From contig VBHW01000213.1 in the NCBI GenBank assembly GCA_005881055.1, forward strand, positions 1-5,094: 5,094 nucleotides of DNA. The letters run 5' to 3'. This DNA is from Chloroflexota bacterium (GTDB taxonomy: Bacteria > Chloroflexota > Limnocylindria > Limnocylindrales > CSP1-4). The notes under the pieces were generated by a model. It searched no databases, was not told the origin of the DNA, and saw nothing but the letters and a program-made list of their open reading frames with translations. Of the stretch, positions 1 through 5,094 are shown piece after piece (the first letter of the stretch is position 1; each line of letters opens with the position of its first letter). A program made the position numbers and the translations under genes.

Positions 1-482
1 TCGAGGAGCTGGCCCGAACGCCGGTGGCGGTCGTATGCGCCGGCCCGAAGGCGATCCTCGACGTGCGCCTCACCCTCGAATACCTCGAGACACTCGGGGT
101 GCCCGTCGTCGTCGTGGGGCAGGACGAGATGCCCGGGTTCTACAGCCGGGGAAGCGGGGTCAGGGCACCGGCGTCCGCGCCGGACGCCGCGGCCGCAGCC
201 GGGATCGTCGCGACCCACTTACGGCTCGCCCTCGGTTCCGGAGTCCTCGTGTGTGTCCCCGTGCCGGAAGCCGCCGCACTGCCCCTCGCTATCGCGCGCG
301 GCGCGGTGGACGAGGCGATCGCCGACGCGGGCCGGGCGGGCGTCCACGGTCCGGACCTCACGCCCTGGCTCCTGTCGCGGATCGCGGAGATCACCGGCGG
401 CGCGTCCGTCCGGGCGAACACATCGCTGATCGTCAACAACGCCGCCGTCGCGGCCCGTCTGGCGGTGGCCCTCGCGAGCTGA
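1..482 (+). CDS. psuG: Pseudouridine-5'-phosphate glycosidase, C-terminal half (5' end outside window)
   Basis: The enzyme reversibly cleaves pseudouridine 5'-phosphate to uracil and ribose 5-phosphate in the cytoplasm, the second step of pseudouridine breakdown after the kinase PsuK. The gene is open from the first base; codons run from position 3 and give 159 residues before the TGA at 480-482. Family members are about 310 residues, so roughly the first half is missing. Recognisable segments, from memory of E. coli PsuG (YeiN), are VVCAGPKAILD (about residues 10-20 here), TLEYLETLGVPV, PWLLSRIAEITGG and the C-terminal SLIVNNAAVA. The lysine encoded at 48-50 falls where the Schiff-base lysine (about Lys166 in E. 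coli) is expected. No psuK or uracil transporter follows, so any partner gene would lie upstream. The downstream gap suggests this gene ends its own transcription unit. Identification is confident; the gene is cut by the window edge, not visibly degraded. Confidence 0.95.
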   Translation, partial: EELARTPVAVVCAGPKAILDVRLTLEYLETLGVPVVVVGQDEMPGFYSRGSGVRAPASAPDAAAAAGIVATHLRLALGSGVLVCVPVPEAAALPLAIARGAVDEAIADAGRAGVHGPDLTPWLLSRIAEITGGASVRANTSLIVNNAAVAARLAVALAS

Positions 483-620
483 ATCGACGGGCCGCTCGTT
501 ACATATCCCTCGGCCAAGAGTTAGACGAACCTCTTCCAATCGACCCGGTCCGGCGGTACACTGTGCGACCCCGCCGCATGGCCCGCGTCACGAGGATGAG
601 ATCGGGCCGGAGATCCGCCC
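483..620 (+). promoter_or_regulatory. Intergenic region with candidate sigma70-type promoter and small inverted repeats
   Basis: This 138-base gap is the longest non-coding stretch in the window, and its middle (about 497-540) is clearly richer in A and T than the flanking genes. The best promoter guess is TTCCAA at 534-539, 17 bases, then TACACT at 557-562. This matches the -35 consensus poorly (3 of 6) and the -10 moderately (4 of 6), and would give a leader of about 50 bases before the ATPase start. The -10 lies in the loop of a possible hairpin, CGGCGG (551-556) with CCGCCG (571-576). A second short inverted repeat, AAGAG (516-520) with CTCTT (531-535), lies just upstream. Neither has a T-tract, so I do not call a terminator for psuG. 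The promoter is an inference from position and weak motif matches. Confidence 0.3.
609..613 (+). promoter_or_regulatory. Ribosome binding site of the ABC ATPase gene
   Basis: GGAGA lies 7 bases before the ATG at 621. This supports that ATG as the start; the two nearby upstream ATGs (578 and 596) are in another frame. Confidence 0.65.
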
Positions 621-1733
621 ATGCCCGCCGATACGACCGGCGCCCCGCTTGCGATCGACGCTCGCGGCATCCGCCGGATCTACAAGACGAAGCCGCCGGT
701 CGTCGCGCTCGACGGCATCGACCTCCAGGTCGAACCGGGCGAGCTCTTCGGCCTGCTCGGGCCGAACGGCGCGGGGAAGACGACGCTCATCAAGATCCTG
801 ACGACGCTCCTGCTCCCGTCCGAGGGAACGGCGCGGATCTTCGGGTTCGACGTCGTGACGCGGACGAAGGAGCTCCGCCGGATCATGAACATGGTCGCGG
901 GCGGCGAGCAGTCGGGCTACGGGATGCTCACCGTCCACGAGCAGCTCTGGATGTTCAGCCAGTTCTACGGCCTGGGCGTACGTGAGGGTCGCCGCCGCGT
1001 CGAGGAGCTCATCGAGGCGGTCGGCCTCGCCGAGCAGCGCATGCAGCGCGTGAGCACGCTGTCGACCGGCGAGCGCCAGAAGATGAACTTCGCGCGCGGC
1101 CTGCTGAACGACCCCTGGATCTTCTTCCTCGACGAGCCGACGCTCGGGCTCGACGTCTCGGCCGCGCGGTCGGTGCGGGACCTCGTGCGCGCGTGGCAGG
1201 CGGCGGTGCCCGGCCGCACGATCCTCCTCACGACCCACTACATGGCCGAGGCCGACGAGCTCTGCGAGCGGCTCGCGATCGTCGACCACGGCAAGATCCT
1301 CGCGATCGGGACGCCGGACGAGCTGAAGCGGCGAGTCCAGCGCGAGTCGATCTTCCGGCTCGAGGTCGACCAGCTCGACGGCGGGCCGGCGACGCTCGCC
1401 CGCCTGCCCGGCGTGACGAGCGCAGTCATCGCGGCGAACGGGAGGCAGGAAGGCGACGAGACGTCGCAGACCGTCGCCGTCAACCTCGCTCTCGAGGGGG
1501 ATGCGGCGCTCGGCAGCGTGGTGAACGCACTCGGCGGGATCGGCTCGCGGATCGTCTCGCTCCAGAAGTCCGAGCCGAGCCTGGAGGACGTGTTCGTGGA
1601 GCTCGTCGGGCGGGGGTTCGACGAAGCCGAGGCCAATGGGTCGCCGAGCAGCGGCGGGCGCGACCCCAACGACGAGCCGCCAGCCCACGCCGAACGTCCG
1701 CCGACCGGAGAACCGGCCGAGGTCGGCCGATGA
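621..1733 (+). CDS. ABC transporter ATP-binding protein, NatA/DrrA-like exporter type
   Basis: This cytoplasmic ATPase of 370 residues should power an ABC-2 type exporter with the two permeases encoded next. All nucleotide-binding motifs are present: Walker A GPNGAGKT (residues 47-54), Q-loop Gln97, signature LSTGERQK (147-154), Walker B IFFLDEP (167-173, catalytic Glu172), D-loop LGLD (175-178) and H-loop His206. LSTGE in place of LSGGQ is common in NatA- and DrrA-like ATPases. The region 230-335 is the usual C-terminal domain, ending with the subfamily-typical EPSLEDVFVELVG (about 318-330). The last 35-40 residues are a Pro-, Glu- and Gly-rich, probably disordered tail. The stop overlaps the next start as ATGA (1730-1733), which implies translational coupling. 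The substrate cannot be read from the sequence; drugs, lipids, polysaccharide or ions are all handled by relatives. Fold and role are certain, the substrate is unknown. Confidence 0.95.
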   Translation: MPADTTGAPLAIDARGIRRIYKTKPPVVALDGIDLQVEPGELFGLLGPNGAGKTTLIKILTTLLLPSEGTARIFGFDVVTRTKELRRIMNMVAGGEQSGYGMLTVHEQLWMFSQFYGLGVREGRRRVEELIEAVGLAEQRMQRVSTLSTGERQKMNFARGLLNDPWIFFLDEPTLGLDVSAARSVRDLVRAWQAAVPGRTILLTTHYMAEADELCERLAIVDHGKILAIGTPDELKRRVQRESIFRLEVDQLDGGPATLARLPGVTSAVIAANGRQEGDETSQTVAVNLALEGDAALGSVVNALGGIGSRIVSLQKSEPSLEDVFVELVGRGFDEAEANGSPSSGGRDPNDEPPAHAERPPTGEPAEVGR

Positions 1734-2611
1734 GCAGCGTCTACGTCAACCGCCCGACCGCATCGCCCCAGGCGGCCGCGGCCTGGGACACGCGCCGGCA
1801 GCTGCTCACGAACGTCCGGGGCATCGGCGGGCGTGCCTACCCGCGCGTGTCGGGCATCCTCCGCGAGCGGAGCTGGCTCTTCTTCGAGATCCTCCTGCCG
1901 TTCATGACGACGTCCGGATTCGTCTTCGTCTACCGGGCGCTCCATGCGCCGCCCGCCTACATCGGGTTCGTCGTCCTCGGCGGCGCCATGACGGCGTTCT
2001 GGCTCAACGTCATGTGGATGATGGCCGCCCAGCTGTACTGGGAGAAGGACCAGGGCAACCTCGAGCTCTACTTCACCGCGCCGGTGAGCATGATGAGCAT
2101 CCTGCTCGGCATGGCCGTCGGCGGGATGGCAATGAGCTTCGCGCGGGCGATCGTCGTCCTCGCGATCGGGGCGATCGTCTACGGCGTCCAGTTCCAGATC
2201 GAGCAGTGGGCGCTCCTGCTCGCGGTGTTCGCCCTGACGCTCGCGGCGCTCTACGGCCTCGGGATGGTGCTCGCGAGCCTCTTCCTCCTCTGGGGTCGCG
2301 AGGCGTGGCACCTCACCCAGCTCACCGTCGAGCCGATCTACTTCGTGTCGGGCCTCAACTTCCCGGTCGGTCGTCTCGGCGCCCTCGGTGCGCTCGCCAT
2401 CGGGACGATCCCGCTGGCGGTCGGCCTCGACGCGATGCGCCAGCTCGCCTTCGTCAACGCCCCCGGCCTCGGCGGGACGCCGTCGCCGGGCATCGAGGCC
2501 GGGATCCTCGTCGTCATGACCGTCATCTTCATCGGCGTCGCCCGCTGGATGCTCACCCGGCTCGAGATGCTCGCCCGGCGCGAGGGCAAGCTCACGATGC
2601 GCTGGGGCTGA
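1730..2611 (+). CDS. ABC-2 type transporter permease (first of two)
   Basis: This is an integral inner-membrane permease of 293 residues that would form the transport path with the upstream ATPase. I place the start at the ATG at 1730, inside the ATGA overlap, with GAGG (1719-1722) seven bases upstream; the frame stays open far upstream, but that part is a shadow of the ATPase gene. About six hydrophobic segments are visible: near 49-69, 78-101, 120-150, 160-188, 202-233 and 255-275. A hydrophilic N-terminal arm (1-48) precedes them, with RERSWLFFEILLPF leading into the first helix. The loop YWEKDQGNLELYFTAP (104-118, contacting the ATPase in this family) and EPIYFVSGLNFP (201-212) are the ABC-2 family marks. 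The same two motifs, diverged, occur in the next gene, so the pair are distant paralogues and may work as a heterodimer. The short basic tail is cytoplasmic. The family is confident; the substrate is unknown. Confidence 0.9.
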   Translation: MSSVYVNRPTASPQAAAAWDTRRQLLTNVRGIGGRAYPRVSGILRERSWLFFEILLPFMTTSGFVFVYRALHAPPAYIGFVVLGGAMTAFWLNVMWMMAAQLYWEKDQGNLELYFTAPVSMMSILLGMAVGGMAMSFARAIVVLAIGAIVYGVQFQIEQWALLLAVFALTLAALYGLGMVLASLFLLWGREAWHLTQLTVEPIYFVSGLNFPVGRLGALGALAIGTIPLAVGLDAMRQLAFVNAPGLGGTPSPGIEAGILVVMTVIFIGVARWMLTRLEMLARREGKLTMRWG

Positions 2612-2618
2612 TCCGACG

Positions 2619-3552
2619 ATGACGACCCCAACCGCGGCCCGTCCCGCCACGCCCGAGACGCTGCCGCGTGGCTTCGTCGGCCCCGGCCTCGATCCCGCCC
2701 GGGCCCGCGGGAACGGCTTCGCCGACACTCGGCGCGCGTTTCTCACCGCGACGCGCCTGGGTTGGCTCCTCGAGGCGAACTGGACCGACCCGGTCCTGTT
2801 CTTCATCTACTCGATCGCCAAGCCGCTCGCGTCGGTCCTCATCCTCGTGTTCATGGTCAACGTCATCAGCGGGGGCGCTGTGGTCCTTCGTGTTCAGCGG
2901 GGTCGCTGGCCTCGGCTGGGCGATCCTCGACGACCGCGAGCGCTACCGGATGCTCCGCTACGTCTTCGTCAGCCCGTCGGACTTCGTCGTCGTCATCCTC
3001 GGGCGCGGCGTCGCCCGGGTCGCTGTCGGCCTGGCCGGTGCGATCATCTCGCTCGCCGTCGGGATCGCGTTCCTCGGCGTGGACTTCGATCCCGCGCGGA
3101 TCGACTGGCCCGTCCTCGCGGTGGCCATGGTCCTCGGGCTGTGGGCGGTCATCGCGATCGGGGTGCTCATCGCGGCCGTCTGCATCCAGACGCGCCAGGA
3201 GTCGTGGCAGTACCCGGAGGCTGTCGCGGGTGCACTGTTCCTCGTGAGCGGGGCGGTGTTCCCGCTCTCCGTCCTGCCCCCGTTCGCGCAGGCGGTCGGC
3301 CTGATCTCTCCCCTGAGCTGGTGGATGGAGGGCGTGCGCCGCGCGCTCCTGCCGCATGCTCCCAGCGCGATCGGCGGCACGACGTCGCTCTTCCATGACC
3401 TGACGGGGGCTGTCGAACCGAGCGCCGCGACGGTCCTCCTCGCCTTGTCGGCCACCGGGGTGCTGGTTACACTCGCGGCGACCCTGGCATTCCGGCGCAG
3501 CGAGCGGCGAGCCAAGGATCTCGGACTCATCGACCGGACGACCGGATCCTGA
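2619..3552 (+). pseudogene. ABC-2 type transporter permease (second of two), interrupted by a frameshift
   Basis: The N-terminal part reads from the ATG at 2619, seven bases after the previous stop and with no good ribosome binding site, to about 2876. It gives a hydrophilic arm and a first membrane helix ending LILVFMVNVISGG (residues 74-86). The original frame then turns into an Arg/Pro-rich shadow ending at 3398. The genuine protein resumes in the +1 frame from about 2875 as ALWSFVFSGVAGLGW and continues to the TGA at 3550-3552. That part carries the ATPase-contact loop DDRERYRMLRYVFVSP, four to five further hydrophobic segments, the FLVSGAVFP motif, PLSWWMEGVRRALL and the tail ERRAKDLGLIDRTTGS, which I know from related permeases. 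Against the preceding permease, about 11 residues are missing exactly at the switch. A deletion of 32 or 35 bases would explain both the gap and the frame change; one extra G in the run at 2871-2875 would explain only the frame. It may be a real inactivation, a strain variant or an assembly error. Confidence 0.8.
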
Positions 3553-3553
3553 C

Positions 3554-3558
3554 GGAGA
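3554..3558 (+). promoter_or_regulatory. Ribosome binding site of the duplicated-domain protein gene
   Basis: GGAGA lies 6 bases before the ATG at 3565, immediately after the permease stop. It fixes the start of the next gene and supports its independent translation even if the permease frame is broken. Confidence 0.7.
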
Positions 3559-3564
3559 ACCCAG

Positions 3565-4137
3565 ATGCGGATCTACGAGGGGAGCGCCCGCCAGGACTTC
3601 GAGGAGGTGTTCCGCTCGATCGGCGCATTCCTCGACCAGCGCGGGATGCGCGAGGTCCTGCTCGTCGAGGCGCCCGACGGCTTCATCGTGCAGGGTCTCG
3701 TGAGCACGAGCGGTGGGGAGGGCGGCTGGTCCGAGGCGATGGGCGTCGTCGCCAAGGAGACCCTGACGTTCCTCGACGATGACATCGCCCGGTTCATGGA
3801 CGAGGGCGTCGCCCGACGCCGCGCCCGGGGGACGTCCATCGAGGCGCCGCCGCCGGCCGACTGGGAACAGTCGGGCTACTATGAGACGGCGTTCCGGGTG
3901 CTCGGCCGGTACATGGACGAGCAGAAGCCGCGGGACGTCTTCTTCTTCGAGCAGGGCGGTGCCTTCGTGGTCCGCCTCCTCATGGCCGACCAGAAAGGCA
4001 GTCACCACGTCCTCGCCGAGTTCACGCGCGAGGACATCCAGGAGATGGTCGCCAGCGGACCCCGACTCCGGACGCCGCCCACGCCGCGACCGGCCCCACC
4101 GGCGCCGCCGAGCGCGGAGACGACGCCCGCTACCTGA
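3565..4137 (+). CDS. Hypothetical protein of two related halves, function unknown
   Basis: I do not recognise a named family for this 190-residue protein. It has no signal peptide and no membrane segment, so it should be cytoplasmic. Its striking feature is an internal duplication: residues 16-46 (start FRSIGAFLD, centre REVLLVEAPDGF) align without gaps to 110-140 (start FRVLGRYMD, centre RDVFFFEQGGAF), with 10 identities in 31 and many conservative changes. Each copy continues to a helix-like segment, FLDDDIARFMDEG (69-81) and FTREDIQEMVASG (153-165). Copy 1 has a loop about 10 residues longer, rich in Gly and Ser (47-58). A basic and Pro-rich linker (83-99) joins the copies, and the tail (167-190) is Pro/Ala-rich and probably disordered. 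The pattern of helix, hydrophobic strand, turn, strand suggests a repeated small alpha/beta domain. It starts 12 bases after the second permease, so it is probably co-transcribed with the exporter, perhaps as an accessory factor; that is inference from position only. Coding is well supported by codon bias and the binding site. Confidence 0.85.
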   Translation: MRIYEGSARQDFEEVFRSIGAFLDQRGMREVLLVEAPDGFIVQGLVSTSGGEGGWSEAMGVVAKETLTFLDDDIARFMDEGVARRRARGTSIEAPPPADWEQSGYYETAFRVLGRYMDEQKPRDVFFFEQGGAFVVRLLMADQKGSHHVLAEFTREDIQEMVASGPRLRTPPTPRPAPPAPPSAETTPAT

Positions 4138-4148
4138 GACGCTCGACT

Positions 4149-4165
4149 GCCGCGGCAGCCGCGGC
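4149..4165 (+). repeat. GC-rich inverted repeat between two genes
   Basis: GCCGCG (4149-4154) can pair with CGCGGC (4160-4165) around a 5-base loop. The stretch also holds two adjacent perfect palindromes, TGCCGCGGCA (4148-4157) and GCCGCGGC (4158-4165). It lies 12 bases after the stop of the duplicated-domain gene and has no T-tract. It could be a weak attenuator, an mRNA 3'-end stabiliser or a protein site, or may only reflect the GC-rich background. Confidence 0.35.
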
Positions 4166-4194
4166 GCGCCCAGCCCGATCGCCGGGCACCACAC

Positions 4195-4200
4195 AGGAGG
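4195..4200 (+). promoter_or_regulatory. Strong ribosome binding site of the small membrane protein gene
   Basis: AGGAGG, a full Shine-Dalgarno match, lies 7 bases before the GTG at 4208. It is the best such site in the window and it decides the start of the short gene that follows, whose frame is otherwise open much further upstream as a shadow. Confidence 0.85.
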
Positions 4201-4207
4201 TCGACTC

Positions 4208-4366
4208 GTGAAGGCACTCAAGACCGTCGCCATCGCCCTGGGCATCACGCTCGGTGCGCTCATCGTCATCCCGCTGCTCATCCTCGCGGGGCTTTTCGTG
4301 TGGCTGAAGCTCACCGAGGAGTCGGACGAAGAGGCGCTCGAGCTCGACCAGGACACGACCGCCTAG
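4208..4366 (+). CDS. Small single-pass membrane protein, function unknown
   Basis: The GTG start with its strong ribosome binding site gives a 52-residue protein. A short basic N-terminus (KALK, residues 2-5) leads into one long hydrophobic helix (about 6-34, ending GLFVWLKL), followed by an acidic tail (EESDEEALELDQD, 37-49). The positive N-terminus and negative tail predict the N-terminus in the cytoplasm and the C-terminus outside. There is no lipobox and no obvious signal peptidase site, so I read it as a membrane anchor and not a secreted peptide. It lies 70 bases after the duplicated-domain gene and 10 bases before the phosphatase gene. It could be a small regulator or assembly partner of a membrane complex such as the nearby exporter, but nothing in it shows a specific role. 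Gene reality is supported by the binding site, the clear membrane pattern and the in-frame TAG at 4364-4366. Confidence 0.8.
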   Translation: MKALKTVAIALGITLGALIVIPLLILAGLFVWLKLTEESDEEALELDQDTTA

Positions 4367-4376
4367 CCCTCCCCGG

Positions 4377-5094
4377 GTGATCCGCTCGGCGGGCAGCGCG
4401 CCGTCCGTCGAGCCGCTCCGACAGGGCGCGCTGCCTCTCGCGTTCCTCGTCGACTACGACGGGACGATCGCCCTGACCGACGTCTCCGACACGGTCATGG
4501 CCGAGCACGCGCCGGGCGACTGGGAGGAGATGGCCGCCGCGTACGACGCCGGTCGCATGGGCAGCCGGCGCCTCATGGAGGCCCAGCTCGCGCTCCTCCA
4601 CGCCGACGATGATGGCGCCGCGATCGTCGAGACGGCGGCGCGGCAGCCCCACGACCCGGGGTTCGTCCCGTTCGTCCGGCGTGCCCGCGCGGCCGGGGCT
4701 CCGGTCGAGGTCGTGAGCGACGGGTTCGGGTTCTTCATCGAGCCCGCCCTGGCGCGCCTCGGGCTTCCCGACGTGCCCGTCGTGACGGCGCATACGCGGT
4801 TCGTCGACGGTCGTGCCGTCATCTCGTTCCCCAACGGGCACCCGCGCTGCTTCGTCTGCGGCACGTGCAAGCGCGAGCGCGTCCTCGCGCACAAGGAGGC
4901 CGGACGGGCCGTCGTGTTCATCGGCGACGGCGAGTCCGATCGCTATGCCGCGGGCTACGCGGACGTCATCTTCGCGAAACGGGCCCTCGTGCCGATCTGC
5001 CTGAGCGCCGGATGGCCGTTCCATCGCTGGACGGAGTTCGCGGAGATCGAAGAGTGGCTCACGTCGCTCGTCGATGCGTGGAGCGCGGATCCGG
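4377..5094 (+). CDS. MtnX-like HAD-family phosphatase (3' end outside window)
   Basis: This is a cytoplasmic haloacid dehalogenase superfamily phosphatase, subclass IB, open to the last base (239 residues visible; relatives are about 220-240, so little is missing). Numbering from the GTG at 4377, the motifs are: I, DYDGT (nucleophile Asp26, acid/base Asp28); II, VVSDGF (Ser114); III, Lys165 in CGTCK; IV, FIGDGESD (Asp184, Asp188). The cap lies between I and II and includes APGDWEEM. The CGTCK segment and the stretch from motif IV to IFAKRAL resemble Bacillus MtnX, the phosphatase of 2-hydroxy-3-keto-5-methylthiopentenyl 1-phosphate in methionine salvage. No other salvage gene is present, so the substrate is uncertain and I give no symbol. 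Three cysteines (158, 161, 164) are spaced C-x2-C-x2-C. The GTG start, 10 bases after the small membrane gene, has no clear ribosome binding site, so translation may be coupled; about 20 residues precede the core and the true start is slightly uncertain. Confidence 0.87.
   Translation, partial: MIRSAGSAPSVEPLRQGALPLAFLVDYDGTIALTDVSDTVMAEHAPGDWEEMAAAYDAGRMGSRRLMEAQLALLHADDDGAAIVETAARQPHDPGFVPFVRRARAAGAPVEVVSDGFGFFIEPALARLGLPDVPVVTAHTRFVDGRAVISFPNGHPRCFVCGTCKRERVLAHKEAGRAVVFIGDGESDRYAAGYADVIFAKRALVPICLSAGWPFHRWTEFAEIEEWLTSLVDAWSADP

Noticed and set aside
483..515. Rho-independent terminator after psuG
   Set aside because: GGCCG (490-494) and CGGCC (511-515) could pair, but with a 16-base loop, a 5-base stem and no T-tract.
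35..985. 316-codon + strand frame across psuG, the gap and the ATPase start
   Set aside because: Arg- and Pro-rich translation that crosses two real genes in another frame. It is a shadow, not a fusion.
588..1688. Long open frame of 366 codons on the minus strand opposite the ATPase gene
   Set aside because: Its composition is dominated by Arg, Glu, Asp, Ala and His with no hydrophobic core pattern, as expected for the antisense of a GC-rich gene, while the + strand shows every ABC ATPase motif.
1193..1729. Upstream in-frame extension of the first permease
   Set aside because: The frame is open, but the translation is Arg/Pro-rich and lies out of frame within the ATPase gene. The ATG at 1730 with its binding site and ATGA overlap is the natural start.
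1238..2806. Long open frame of 522 codons on the minus strand opposite the first permease
   Set aside because: Highly charged, low-complexity translation with no recognisable domain. The + strand encodes a clear six-helix permease with family motifs.
2878..3552. Second part of the broken permease as a separate gene with its own start
   Set aside because: The resumed frame begins in mid-domain, the first usable GTG (2890) has no ribosome binding site, and the first helix and N-terminal arm are encoded just upstream in the other frame.
3779..4207. 195-codon frame that includes the small membrane protein
   Set aside because: The part before 4208 is an Arg/Ser-rich shadow of the duplicated-domain gene. 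Only the part after the strong binding site looks like protein.
2866..4356. Long open frame of 496 codons on the minus strand opposite three genes
   Set aside because: It spans three + strand genes and two gaps without its own binding site or domain, and its translation is rich in Arg, Glu and Asp. It is a third-position GC artefact.

Overview
This is a GC-rich (roughly 70% by eye), densely packed bacterial segment with every supported gene on the + strand. Codon use, with G or C at nearly all third positions, ATGA-type overlaps and GTG starts fit a high-GC lineage. The style of the ABC-2 permeases and of the unknown 190-residue protein reminds me of uncultured soil or freshwater Chloroflexota, with Actinomycetota as the alternative. 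No marker gene settles this, so the taxonomy is only a leaning.

Layout. Positions 1-482 hold the 3' half of a pseudouridine-5'-phosphate glycosidase gene (psuG). A 138-base gap (483-620) follows, with a plausible but weak promoter. Then comes a tight run: an ABC transporter ATPase (621-1733); a first ABC-2 type permease that overlaps it by four bases (1730-2611); a second ABC-2 type permease that is interrupted by a frameshift near 2871-2880 (2619-3552); a 190-residue soluble protein of unknown function built from two related halves (3565-4137); a 52-residue single-pass membrane protein (4208-4366); and a MtnX-like HAD-family phosphatase that runs off the window end (4377-5094).

How the genes fit together. 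The ATPase and two different permeases have the composition of a NatA/DrrA-type exporter, with one ATPase serving a permease pair. If the second permease is really broken, the transporter would be crippled or would have to work with the first permease alone. A deletion polymorphism or assembly error is an equally live explanation. The unknown protein starts 12 bases after the second permease with a good ribosome binding site, so it is probably co-transcribed with the transporter. The small membrane protein and the phosphatase continue the same strand with a 70-base and a 10-base gap. Their link to transport is inferred from position alone. I see no RNA gene, CRISPR array, insertion sequence or strong rho-independent terminator.
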